From contig NC_087065.1 in the NCBI RefSeq assembly GCF_963678635.1, positions 45,481,919 through 45,545,918 on the forward strand: a stretch of DNA of 64,000 nt. Reading direction: 5' to 3'. Origin of the DNA: Symsagittifera roscoffensis. Lineage: Eukaryota; Xenacoelomorpha; Acoela; Convolutidae. The notes under the pieces are model-generated. The model searched no databases. It worked only from the letters and a program-made list of their open reading frames with translations, and was not told where the DNA came from. Positions 46,737 to 58,320 of the stretch are shown here, piece by piece. The number at the start of each line of letters is the position of its first letter. Within the stretch, counting starts at the first letter, position 1. Made by a program: the position numbers and the translations under genes.

Positions 46737-48299
46737 CAGTGGGAAGTCAACTGCCCAATATAGCGGCTATTTGGGCGATCTGATTCTATTCTCAGATTCA
46801 GTAAGTCGACAACGACAACAACAGTAACATCGTCGGCGATTTTTGACTTGGCGCAAGAGCTTTAACTATTAGCCGCTTCAAATTGTCTTCATTATAAAAG
46901 CAAAATATTGATGCATTGCAATAGGTTTGATGATAACAAAAATTGCGGTCGCAGTTTGAAAGTTAAAAATCAGATATGACAGCATTTGTATCAGAAAAAA
47001 CTGAAACCACTTGAGACATACACAATTTGCCGGTTCAATCTAATTTGACACTTCTTAGCTCATTTAATTTACTTGGAAAATAAACCTATGAGTGGGTAAG
47101 TTGTAACTTTTTCGCATTTGATTAATGATCGCTAAACATTAACTTGATGCAGTTTGATAGAAGCTTTGGTCCTAGCATCTCGCAATCGATCATTTTTTGG
47201 GTTTGCAAACTTTTGTTTGAAGAATTGTTTTTTTTTCAATTGTTCTTACGAACAGATGTGCTAATTGGCAAAATTTGAGCTTTATTTATTATTCTTACAA
47301 AACTCGATAGCTCAGTGTGACCATAGAAAACTTTTGAAATTGAAAAAAGGAAGAAAATGGTGATCAAAATAACTTATAGCAGGTACAAAAGTCAAAAGTC
47401 ATTAGTAAATAATCTTAGCGCGGAGTCGATACTGCAATGGATGTGCGCCGGTAAGTAGTTTATCTTTTATCAAGTCTGGTTTCGTAGAATGGTGAAAAAT
47501 GAATATATATCTAGCTGATAGGGATATTTAGACCACTTTATTACATTGAAAAGCCACCAAATAATCTGTTGCCTTTTTTCCTTTAATTCTTTCTATTTTT
47601 TCAGCGCGCACACCCTTCTCAGATTTAGTGTACATTGAGCCTCTAATAAAAGTGTTCTTAGAAAACTTTAACGCTGATCGACTTAAACCGGATGTTGTAA
47701 AATAGTACCAAATAGGGCCCTTTAGTACCGAATAGCGTCGACCAAAAGTAGCACCTGAGAGAAAAGGATGTCTGCACATTAATTTTGGCTTTTTTCGTAG
47801 ATATGGATCCTCGGAAACCAACGACCAGATGTCTTCGAAGTACCAGACATTCAAGTCCAACGACATGCCGACCGTACCACTTGACTCGGTCGAGTCTCGA
47901 ATCGGCTATGACACCGAGTCGGTTCTCGGAGGTGACGCCAGCGGGACCAGCTGCTACACGGAAATGTCTTCACTCCTCACGACTCCGAGAACATTAAGCG
48001 CCGTCGCCACGCCGGACCCGACTCTTCTCGGAGCCGAATCGATTCGTATCGTGTGTCCGAAGTGTCGAGAGAAGGTGGACACAGCCGTCGATCAGGAAAT
48101 GACAGACTTTGCGACCTGCTGCTGTTGCTTTCTGGGGTTTACTTGTCTGTGGTGTTTCGTCTTCATCCCTCTCTATGCCTCGTGTTGCAAGGAATACAGG
48201 CACCACTGTCCCAATTGTAGATTCGCCTTCAAAACTGCCAAGGACAAGCCTAATAAGGTTGGACAACGCGGGCACAAGTTCCCCAAATTTGGTCTTTAA
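46737..48299 (+). CDS. LITAF-domain protein D (3 or more exons)
   Basis: Exons 46737-46800, 47419-47450 and 47801-48299 are linked by GTAAGT donors and TATATTAG, AATCTTAG and TTCGTAG acceptors; all phases agree. Two readings are possible: translation starts at the ATG at 47437 (170 residues), or the frame stays open back through 46737 into earlier exons, one candidate being 44869-44904 (phase-compatible, Arg-rich, weak). The 46737 exon contains QYSGYL, like QWYGYL in exon 3 of gene B. The tail carries many acidic and Ser/Thr residues. The LITAF domain, numbered from ATG 47437, has CPKC 90-93, a Cys-rich hydrophobic segment (CCCCFLGFTCLWCFVFIPLY), and HHCPNC with Cys 141 and 144. Five to seven extra cysteines in the membrane segment are candidates for palmitoylation (inference). 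Confidence 0.78.
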
Positions 48300-49364
48300 A
48301 TAGTATTTACAGGCATTTTTTGTGAGATTAAATTAATAATTCACTCCGACTAAAATGTTTTGCGGGTTTTCCTTTGTGAAACTAAAGATCAAACTATTAA
48401 GTTCGCTTATCGGTGCAAATCGAAAAGTATTCAAATTTGTTTATTTATTTGCCCAACTAAGTTGGAATTGAGTTTTTCAAAAACGCATTTTTCATTTTAA
48501 AAATTGTTGAGAAAATCAATAAGATTAGGGTTATGGTTATTGACAACAGTTGGATTGTTTCAAACAATTTAAACGGCGAGTAAAAATGAAACGTAATTTT
48601 TTATCTTTAAGGAATTTACGCTGACCTCCCGCTAGTAAGGAGGAGAGGCGGCTCTGATTCATTCATTCATCATCACCACCTTCATTCGATGATAGATAGT
48701 AGGATGCAATATGCAGTCTGTTAAAGTACTAGTGCGATTAACGATATAGCGACATATGATGTCATCTGAATGGACGACCAGCCCAAATTCAAAAAGACAA
48801 ACCCCAATTCGATCTAGCCCTGATTCCAGAAACCTCAATTACAACAATCAAACTACAATCTCAATATAATATAAACCAAGTTTGAATAGAATTTTGTTTT
48901 CACATCTTTTCTTGCGACTATTTGCATCATGTGGGTCGAATAGCATGCCATGTAAACTATTGGAATGGATTTTCAAAGTTTATTGATTTAAACGAATTAA
49001 AAAGTATATTTGATCGTAAACGAACGCCCAATTAGAGCAATTTTTAAGAGCGGAAGTTTATTGCTACAGCTCTTTTTGCATACCATGGCGGAGAAATTTC
49101 AAGTCTTTCAAAAAACTATCAGCAAAATATAAGGGCTCTTTCTGTAACTATCGGACAATGCGAACAAAAAAATTACTTGTTAAAATTCACAGGTGGGGTG
49201 AAAAAAGAATGTAAGCGTTACTCAGAAATTTTGTTTTCAAAAATCTTGTTCAGCGTTATTGCTTCGCAAACTTTCACAAAAATGTGAAAAGACCAGGTCA
49301 TTCTTCAAAAACGGTGAACAAATTTACTCATATTTTATTTGAAGCAGTGAACAGAATTTTTCAA
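48300..49364. other. intergenic region between LITAF genes D and E
   Basis: AT-rich, 1.06 kb, no exon seen. ATTAAA at about 48328 is a weak poly(A) signal for D. No TATA box is evident before the ATG at 49365. Confidence 0.4.
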
Positions 49365-50282
49365 ATGTCAGAATCTCAGAAAACAAAACAGACAAAAAGT
49401 GGTAAGAAGAGGTCAAATATCGGAAGTTATTTTGAAAACTCGGTGGCGCCAGTCGCGACCGCAGCAGTATCAACAGTGTGAGTTTATATTTTAAAAAGAA
49501 TTTTTAGTAATATTTTTAAAATCTTTTTAAATTAATTTAGATTTCATATGATTTATGTGTTACGTGGTACAGTCACCTAATCGTTAAGATAAAAGCATAC
49601 CCTACTCGTGCAGATTGGATTGATTGGATTAATATTTGGGACGGTTTTTCAATTCAAATGCGTCATTTGTATGTTTCGGTATCATTTTCATATGCTATTT
49701 TGTGTTGATTAAAATAGAGCCGAAAAAGAAGGCCAAGAGCGACGATCATCTTCAGTTGCTACAGAATCTCCTTTGCTCAATGTTAGCGCATACAAAACTC
49801 CAACACAATCGGCAGAAACAAGCAAATACTTCACGGCCGATTCCACCATATCGAAAGGCATTACAAACCCAAACACAAGCGAACCAGGAAATCAGCCGCA
49901 GGCAAAAGAGTTCAAGGACAACAGTACAAAAACTTTGCAGAATATGCCAACAAAAATCCCAACCAATCCCCGGAAAGATGAAGATAACTCTAAGTCACCA
50001 CTTTTGTTCCCGCCTTCCGCGCCTAAAAGCCCAGTTAGTATAGCGAGGTCAATTCCCGTACCTTCAGGGCCGAGACCTATAAGTGTTGTCTGCCCGAATT
50101 GCTTCCAGCGAGTTGTAACTAACGTTGAAAAGCGAGCGAAAACAGAAGCGTGGATTTGGTGTTTGCTTCTGGCGCTTTTAGGACTATGGCCGTGTTGCTG
50201 CATACCACTTTGCATGGACAGTTGCAAAGTCCACTCCCATAACTGTCCTGTTTGTGGATTCACCTTCAAATACCACACGTGA
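49365..50282 (+). CDS. LITAF-domain protein E with PSAP motif (2 exons)
   Basis: Exons are 49365-49477 and 49718-50282; donor ACAGT/GTGAGT, acceptor TTAAAATAG, phase 2 kept, 225 residues. The ATG at 49365 (TTCAAATGT) is the first ATG in frame; a GTG further up is not needed. The N-terminus is basic (SESQKTKQTKSGKKRS), then a long Ser/Thr/Asn/Pro-rich tail, PSAP at 137-140, then the LITAF domain: CPNC 163-166, hydrophobic AWIWCLLLALLGLWPCCCIP around 182-201, HNCPVC with Cys 214 and 217, ending FKYHT. Known: P(S/T)AP binds the UEV domain of TSG101 in ESCRT-I, and mammalian LITAF uses such a motif. So E is the family member here most like canonical LITAF in wiring, although I see no PPxY. The intron is short (240 bp). 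Confidence 0.88.
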
Positions 50283-50492
50283 CAAATCGACTCCAAAAGC
50301 ACTTCTCAAAACAACCAATTGTCTTGTGTTGAACAACTGTTGTCTATCAATTGTAATGTATGATATAATCCGAAGCTGCTGTTATTGTATATCTTCTGAA
50401 GTTTAAGAAAAATCAAATGAAAAGTCGCGGTTGTAGTTTTTCAGTTTTTTCTAAAATATTTATTATTATGGTTCTTAATACTTGCAGGCTTT

Positions 50493-50683
50493 GGACCAAG
50501 TTAACATCATCCCCGAAAGCCGTTTGGGGGGAGGATGCTAACTTGGTTCTAAGTTGGGATTTGTTTTTCAGCCAATTTCAAGTATTTTCAGCATTTTACA
50601 TGCAGCGCTTAGCAAATTTAAATTTATTTAAGCGCTGGGGTGGAGGATTTTAACTTGGTCTATTGTGGGGTAGGGCTTGATCC
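50493..50683. mobile_element. MITE with GGACCAAGTTAACATC ends, perfect 8-bp target duplication
   Basis: Left GGACCAAGTTAACATCATCC, right GGGGTAGGGCTTGATCC (partly decayed). The flanks CAGGCTTT (50485-50492 and 50684-50691) match exactly. It shares ACGCAGCGCT-like and AAGCGCTGGGGTGGAGGAT blocks with 29450-29634. Confidence 0.88.
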
Positions 50684-50691
50684 CAGGCTTT

Positions 50692-53600
50692 TACCCATTA
50701 CCAAATACTTCAAAACAATCGACAATCGACAATCGACAAAACACTACACTTTGATCATCATTGACGAAAACAAATTCAACAGATTGTTCCAGAATTCACC
50801 AGACTCAACAAGCTTGGCTAAAAATTAGATCATATTATTTTCATTCATGATAAAATGTTTGTCACACACTGGAGAAAAAAATGAATGCAATCAAATAACT
50901 TTAAAAACTCAAAACACTTTTCTATAAAACCTTGACATCATTAAATCCTTTCTTTCCTTGTGTAAAAGCAACACTTTTTCAGTATTTTTCCGGACTCAAT
51001 TAAAACAGCGCTAAACTGAAACCTCATAACAATTGAGACCCTTACACTGAACAAACAAAATTCGTACTTTTTCGATCTGGAATACAATAGTAAGTACTTA
51101 ATTTATTGTTTCATTTCGCGAGAGATTTTGATTTCATTTTGGGACCACTTTTTCTTCCGTTGTTCAAAAAATATTCCATTTGCGATCAAATTTTTCATGA
51201 TGTTACAAAAATTGTGGAAAAAAACTGCTTTAAGCTAAACTTGAGAAAACATCAAATAAACATTTTTGTTTTTTTATTTTTAGTGTTTAAAGTTTTATGC
51301 AATTTTTTTCACAGTTTAGAAAAAAAACTAGTTATATAATAAACTCAGTGCAAAAAAAACTTCGAAGCTCGTTTTGCGTTCATTAAGCACATATTATCGT
51401 TTTAAGTTTTTAGTATACATTTCAACCCTTTAAAGTTTTGTATCATCAGTTTTTTTTCCAGTATACAAATCAGGGTTGTTATCTAAAAAATGAAAAACAA
51501 AATACTTTTTTTTCCACAGAAAGTCTACGAAACTTCTGCTGCTTTTAAATGAAAGAACTGCGTGGTCAACGTTAGAGATGAAAATTTAATCATGTTCCAA
51601 TGAGCTTTTGAGTTTGTTTGTAAATTGAATTGTTTTAGCGACTAAAATAAGGCTGAAAAGTACTTTTGCTCCAATTTAGAGCTTCTGAATTGAAAAATGA
51701 TTGTCATAGAGTTTTCTTAATTTATGATTGTGTTACAAACTTTTTTCTCCTAATGGAATTTCATTCTTTCAAGGGAAAAATTTAGATTTCCTTTATGAAT
51801 TGAAATGTATGGAAAGAATTTCTCCAGACATGATAAAAAAATTCACTCTTTTTTAATGAGAAAACCAATTGATTTGCACATATAAAAAAAACTGCACCTT
51901 AAACTTGAAAACAGTTCTGATTTCAAAGAAAATCTATAATACGATATTTTTTTCTGTGTGAAAAAACTGTGGGCTATGTTATACAAATAAAACTTAAAAA
52001 TTTATAATTTGAAAAAGCTTGCTTTTGAATAGAAAAAAGATTTAGTGATTCAAACGAGAGCCTACATAGATCTTTGCTCAAAACTTGAATTTTTGTATTA
52101 AAGTTTGCTTATTGCACAATTTACATAAAATTTTGACAAACACAGAGATTCCTTTTAACCAAAAACGCGAATGTAATTATAAACTTTTTCCCAATTTTCT
52201 TTTTTCACATATTTCGAGCAATTCTTAGGAAAAATTGACTAGCATACACCTTTAATAATCGAAAAATGTTAGATAAGCAATTTTTCTATGAAGCAACTTT
52301 TTTGTTGATGTGAATTCAGGAGGTCAAAGACTGTTTTCCGCTAGAACGATTATCTAAGCCCATAAAACAGCGACATCTGAGCTGGTTTCATGGTAAACAG
52401 TTTCTCACGCAAAAACAGATGTAAAAAAGCTTCTTTCTTCTGATCTTTCACGTATCATTCAAAGCTGATTTCATACAGTGACGATTTGAAGTACTGAAAA
52501 TTTTTCAGTGACCTGACTTTTACCTATACTTAATACTGAAATTGTACAAACTTGTTGTTCATGAAGTTTTTTTAATTGAGCGTTTATTTTTCAACAGCAC
52601 TTGTTATTCATTTTTTTCTTAGAACAAAAAAAACAGCAAAAACTTTTTCGTCTTGTTAGGAAGAAATCTCAAAACTTCAGGTTCCTTTTTAGTTTCTTCG
52701 CTTGAATTTGTAGATCAAATTTTCCGCCGTTCGATGAAATTTGTGATCTATCCAAATTGGTATCATTTGAAGCATCAGTTTTTTCAGACTGTAAACTGAG
52801 TTTTTTCTTCTAAATAACACGCGAGGAAGTGAAGGGACCCGGGAAATTGCGTTACAAGAGGGTGTTTTCTAAATAGTGGTTTGATTTGTTCCATCTTTGT
52901 CATTTTCTCCGGTAACCACTCTTTCCCAGTGACTTTCTAAAAACTATATCATCCCATACGATTACCGAACCATAACAAGTTCTAATTTTCTGCAATTGGT
53001 TGCTTTATTCATCATTCTCAAAAAAATGATATCGAACTGATTAGAACTATTCATATTTTCTCTAACTTTTATGGTTTGTTTTCCAAAATGTTTGAGCAAA
53101 ATTGCACTAAAACTTGTTTGTCTTGAAAATCGGAATCAGCTGTACCGAAATAAATATTGTACTCCGCAAAATAACCTGGGGAGCTATTGTCACATTATCA
53201 ATTAACCACTTTCTTTTCAATGACTTGGATGCATTCACAATCACAACATCTTCTCCATAGGATGGAATGGACATGATTTTTTTTTCAAATGCAAAACTGT
53301 AATCACCTTGATCAAATTACCCTAAAAAACTTTTTGTTTCTTCCAAATTGTTTCAGTTTATGCGTTGAAACATATTTCTTAGCTGTTAACACGATTTAAC
53401 TTTAACGAGTAGAAAATTTGCCAATTTTTCAAAAAAAAACTGTTGGAATTTTCCTAAATTCTATTGAAGAAAAAATTTTCTAGTTTCACTGCAAGTGAGA
53501 AACGTGGTTTTTGCGTAGAAACGAAATATTTGAAACAGCGAGAAATACTTCCTGAGTGTCATATGTACATTGTGCTGTTTTTCGATGTACACTATATATT

Positions 53601-54480
53601 GGATTTTTTATGTACACTATAGTTTTTTACTTTGTACTTTTGTACATCATTTTTACGAGCAGCAGAACATTCAGTAAGTTGTCTTAGTGGATGTAATCAA
53701 ATTGACTGATAGGAAGGGATGAAAACTTCCTTTAATTTCTTGAGTAGAAATGATTTTTATTATTGTTAAAGATAAAAATCAATTCATAAAAAAAAACTTT
53801 TGAAAACACGGTGTATTTAGAGATGGATAAACAGGTAAGTTTGAAAGATGTTGGATGATGTAAAAAAAGACAGGATTCAAAGATATGTAGTAAGATATGT
53901 GGTATTCTATATGTAGTTAGGAAATCAGCTGGATAACGAAATAGAAAATTAAAAGAAAAACTCAATTCAATTTTTCTGAATCGATAAAGCTCACTTATTT
54001 GTGAAGCAGATGGTTGAGAGACATAAAGTTTTGAAGGCCAAAGATATTGTTTTGCAAAAAATTGAGCAAAAAATTTGTTTCAAAATTGCTCGAATTAACG
54101 TTAGTTTTGAGGAGAAACTCTTAGAAAAGTTGCACAATAGCTATCTCTACCAATTTAATGTTAAGGTTAAAATGTACATTAAGAAAATGGAAAAACCGAA
54201 AAACTTGAAATGGAGTATACTCGTCTCTGGAGTTCGTCTAAATTTCAGCAATATCAAAGATCTTGTGCAAAATTCCAAAAAACAAATTTTTTGTCGATGG
54301 ATGAAACTGCAAGAGAAAGACAATTAAGAGGGAACAACCAATTTTATATTTAATTTGAAAAGGATCAGAGTACTTCAAAAAACGGTTTCTTGTTTGAAAG
54401 AAATTAAAAAACTTGGCAACATATTTGATTGGATGAAAAAGTTTTGGCAACATATTCGTAAAAAGTTTTTCAAGTTTTTC
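50692..54480. other. AT-rich spacer, no gene seen
   Basis: Mostly homopolymer-rich A/T sequence. The 108-codon plus frame at 54001-54327 (Lys/Ile/Gln-rich) has no recognisable domain and composition like its flanks, so I do not call it a gene. GTACACTATA occurs in three close variants at 53587-53640. Confidence 0.4.
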
Positions 54481-56840
54481 TTTTGAAAGCAAAAGTGAAG
54501 CTGTCAAAAATAAAAAATTGCTGTCAAACAGTCCTGAGATATTCCATCAAAAACAATGTTTAAATAAATAGATGTTTTTCTCAAAAAGATAAAAATCTCT
54601 TTTCAATTTTCCTTGGATAGCCCTAGGGACAAAAAATTAGCTAAGCAGAAAGAGTATCTAGTTTTCAAAGTCTAACAGATAAAATAGTCCTGTCAATTTT
54701 CCTTCTGATATCCTGAGATAAAAATAGGTTAAAGGGGATGTAAGTTTTAGTAGGACAACATCGATCACTCAAACTTCTGATTTACTATAAAAATTGCTGA
54801 TCTTTTTGAGAAAAAGTTTCAAACGCTCATTTTTTTTTTCAAAAGAAAGCAAGTTTCTACATATTGTTTTTTAAAGGTTTTCCAATTTTTGTCGGTTATA
54901 TTTTTGAACTCCTAATAATAGCTTCTGATAAACTGAGAAAATCATTTTTTTCTCCGTTTTTTGTTTTGTTGAAGAAATCTTTCAACATTGTTAATATTTT
55001 TTTTGATTAAAAAAATATTTTTTAAAATTGATTGCTGGAATTGTTACTTATTTTTTCTGTAATTCGAAAAAGTTTACCAATTTTTGTTTTGAAAGCAAAA
55101 GTGGAGCTCTGTCAAAAATAAGAACCCACTTTCAATTAGTCCTAAGATATTCCATCAAAAACAATGATGATTGAATATAATACCGATGTTTTTCTCAAAA
55201 AGATAAAACTCTCCTTTCAGTTTCCTAGGATAACCCAAGGGACAAAAAATAAACTAATCAGAAAAAGAATCTGGTTTTCAAAACTTAACAGATAATTTAG
55301 TCCTGTCAATTTTTTTTCTGATATCCCGAGATAAAGAAAATGTTAAAGTGGATTTAAGTTGTAATAGGACAACATACACCACTCAAACTTCTGATTTACT
55401 ATAAAAATTGCTTATCATTTTGATTAGAAGTTTCAAACGCTCAGATTGTTTTCAAAAGAAAGCAAGTTTCTGCATATTGGTTTTTTCAAGGTTTTCCAAT
55501 TTTTGTCGGTTATATTTTTGAAATCCTAATACTAGCTTTTGATAAACTGAGAACATCATCTTTTTCTCTGTTTTTTGTTTTGTTGAAGGAATTTTTCATT
55601 ATTGTTAATATTTTTTATAACAAAAAAAGATACTTTTTAAATTTGATTGCTGGAATTGTTACTTTTTTTTGGTAATTCGAAAAAAATTTTTTAAAGTTTT
55701 TGTTTTGAAAGCAAAAGTGGAGCTCTCTGTCAAAAATAAGAACTTGCTGTCAAGTAGTCCTGAGATATTCCATCAAAAACAATGATGGTTGAAAATAATA
55801 CCAATATTTTTCTCAAAAAGATGAAACTCTTCTTTCAATTTTCCTAGGATGGCCCAAGGGACAAAAAATAAACTAAACAGTAATAGTATCTAGTTTTTAA
55901 AACCTAAAAGATTATTTAGTCCTGTCAATTTTTTTTCTGATATCACGAGATAAAGAAATTTTTAAAGTGGATGTAAGTTTTAATAGGACATTATACACCG
56001 CTCAAACTTCTGATTTACTACATAAATCGCTTATCATTTTGGTTAGAAGTTTCAAACGGTCATTTTTTTGAAAAGGAAGCAAATTTTTACATATTTGGGT
56101 TTTCAAGATTTTTCAATTTTTGTCGGTTATATTTTCGAGTTCCTTATACTAGCTTTTGATGAATTGAGAAGTTCAATTTTTTTCTCATTTTTGTTCCGAC
56201 TTTCGATACGAAAGTAACGAAATATTTGTGCTCGGGGTGGGTTTATTTTTTTCTTCAGATAAATGTCGACTTTTTAACTAGCCTATTTTGACGGAATTTT
56301 TTTATATCATTCGAAAGCTATTGTTGTCCTGAGCTCAAATTTGAAAAGATATTTCACCTGTGATCATTTTTCGTAAAGTTAAGGGGGTTTAAAGATTGCC
56401 ATTTTGGCCAATTTGGGACAATTAACGCGCGATAAATTTCGCGCTATTAACGCGTAAACGAGATTTAATCCGTCTTAGAAATCGTTTTAAATTGGTTCAA
56501 GGAAGCTTATATGCCATAATTGATTTGTTAGTAGGCGCAAAATCTATCAATTTGTACTTAATATGACGTGTGGGGGGATGTTTTTACATAAAATCTCAAT
56601 TTTTTTCAAAATTTTTTTTTTATTTTTTTGATTACTTTGAAATTTTTCATCTTATTAATGCTCCATAGACCTTAAAAGGCAGTCGGAACTTTCAGGGCTT
56701 CGCCCTGATACGAGCATTCTTGTTTTTATTTTGTTGAAGAAATCTTTCAACGCTGTTTTTTTTTCTTATAACGAAAGTAAGATACAATTTAGTTTCGATT
56801 GTTGGAATTATTTGTTATTTCAAGTTTTTGTTCAAGTTTT
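54481..56840. repeat. tandem array of three 606-616-bp units, third split by a Helentron-like element
   Basis: The word GAAAGCAAAAGTG starts units at 54485, 55091 and 55707. Each unit repeats TCCATCAAAAACAATG, TTTTTCTCAAAAAGAT, AGTCCTGTCAATTTT, CTCAAACTTCTGATTTACTA, CAATTTTTGTCGGTTATATT and GATTGCTGGAATTGTTACT. In the third unit the sequence breaks at 56192 and resumes at 56723 exactly where the unit would continue. No coding potential. Confidence 0.88.
56193..56722 (+). mobile_element. Helentron-like non-autonomous element, copy 2 (complete, clean insertion)
   Basis: It runs from GTTCCGACTTTCGATACGAA to TGATACGAGCATTCTTG. The array unit it interrupts gives an empty-site comparison: the insertion is in a T run with no added target duplication beyond T residues. 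It contains AGTCGGAACTTTCAGGG and the CAGGGCTTCGCCCTG palindrome before the 3' end. It is about 80-85% like copy 1 by eye. This copy fixes the family's ends. Confidence 0.87.
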
Positions 56841-57823
56841 TGTGATGTAAACAAACTTCAAGTTTTTGTTATGTAAACAAAATTATATTCAACTTCGCTA
56901 CGTCATTTTTCAGAAAAAAAAGTCAAATTTCAAAAATTTTTCGTGCGTTTTTGAGATAAATTTTAACATCCTTTCCAATGTTTTATTTAATTTAATATTT
57001 GTTTTAAGTTCAACTTCTTTTTCAAATTTTGGAATTTTCCTTTTTTGAATTTGTTTTCCTGATATCTTTAAATGAATTTAATTCCGATGTCAGAATGTCT
57101 CATCGGAAAGAAATGAAGAAAATCATTTAATGGAGTAATATTTCCTATAAATATTTTTCGTTATTAATTTTGTGTGCGTGTGTGCTGCATTTGAACATTT
57201 ATGTGTATATAAATATATTCTGATATCTTTTTCTCAAATCTTGGATTTTTCTGCTTTTTATATTTTTTTCTGATTTCTTAAAATAAAATTATTTGGGAAT
57301 TTTCCGTTTTTTTTATAAACATACTTTCTGATATCTTTTTCTCAATTTTTGGAAATTTCGTTTTAATAAATTTTTCTGCTATCTTTGAGTTAAATTATTT
57401 CCGACGTAAGAATGTCCATTCCGAGAGAAGTGAGGAAAGCAGTTTGATAAATTAATGTTTCCAGAATCATTGTAGCTATTTGACCAAAATCATCTTAAAG
57501 ATAATGCTTGATTAATTCCCACCCGTCAAGATATTGGGCTAAAAGAAAGTAATAAATAGCATATATTTTTTTTTGTTTCAAAGATAAGAGTCTACTGACA
57601 AATTATATCCTGGGGAAAAAAGAAAGTATGAAACAGGATGTAAAATTTTAGTAGGGAAAAGGAAAGATTGAAAGGGATGTAAATTTTAGTAGGCGCTGAC
57701 AAATCGGTGACTCAACTCTTCCGCTTTTTACACTGATCAGCTCTTACTATACTAGTGCTGACTTCAATTAGCCGAACAAAACGAGCTAAACTTGAAATTT
57801 AAAACGCGTTTTTCTCAAATTGG
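56841..57823. other. AT-rich spacer, no gene seen
   Basis: T-rich sequence with short internal repeats of CTGATATCTTT and TTTTCTGATTTC words; two variants of GTAAATTTTAGTAGG near 57635-57690. No exon or RNA gene is supported. Confidence 0.4.
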
Positions 57824-58134
57824 GTTGAGTTTAGGTGAAAAATTATGAAGACAAAACTTGCTTAAAATTTTAGCGGAATTAATGTGGTGTAATCTGTTTT
57901 GCGAAATTCGGGCAGCATAATTTTACCCCAAAAATGGGTCATTTTGGCTTTTCTTAGTTAATAAAAAAAATAGGCCAAAAGTAGCGTATTTTTTTATTAA
58001 CTAAGAAAAGCCAAAATGACCCATTTTTGGGGTAAAATTATTCTGCCCGAATTTCGCAAAACAGAATACACCACATTAATTCCGCTAAAATTTTAAGCAA
58101 GTTTTGTCTTCATAAGTTTTCACTTAAACTCAAC
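57824..58134. repeat. long near-perfect hairpin, arms about 146 bp, loop 14 bp
   Basis: Left arm 57824-57972 (GTTGAGTTTAGGTG ... TTAATAAAAAAAATA) is the reverse complement of right arm 57987-58134, with few mismatches. The loop is GGCCAAAAGTAGCG. Such symmetry suggests a recent fold-back MITE or recent inverted duplication; no clear target duplication was found. A transcript would form a long double strand. Confidence 0.9.
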
Positions 58135-58144
58135 TTAAACTCAA

Positions 58145-58320
58145 CGCGCTACCGCTTAAAGTTAGTATATATTGGCGCCGAAGGCGCCTTTAGAAAAATT
58201 TTAGGGTCGGTCGGCCAAAAATGGATTTCTGAAAAAGTATCAAAGGGGGGACCCTTTGGGTCGGCCGGAGGTCGAATCCCTGAGGGGGGGGCGTCCCCCC
58301 CCCCCCTAAATCCGCCCCTG
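58145..58320 (+). mobile_element. hAT-like MITE, 3' half
   Basis: AGTTAGTATATATTGGCGCC, GGCGCCTTTAGAAAAATTT, GGGTCGGTCGGCC, GACCCTTTGGGTCGG and the terminal AATCCGCCCCTG match the right half of 60140-60549. The 5' half is missing or replaced by the adjacent hairpin. Confidence 0.8.

Noticed and set aside
47528-47866. 112-codon minus frame
   Set aside because: Overlaps the acceptor and start of LITAF D coding exon on the opposite strand; no recognisable domain.
49636-50043. 135-codon plus frame with IPPYRK
   Set aside because: Different frame of the LITAF E exon; the apparent PPY motif is not in the coding frame.
49892-50302. 136-codon minus frame
   Set aside because: Antisense shadow of LITAF gene E.
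54001-54327. 108-codon plus frame, Lys/Ile-rich
   Set aside because: No domain, AT composition equal to flanks, no splice or promoter support; could not be called a gene.
56650-56722. possible self-cleaving ribozyme in the Helentron-like 3' end (CTGATACGAG)
   Set aside because: The hammerhead core needs CUGANGA and a paired GAAA; an extra base breaks it and no GAAA partner is placed correctly.
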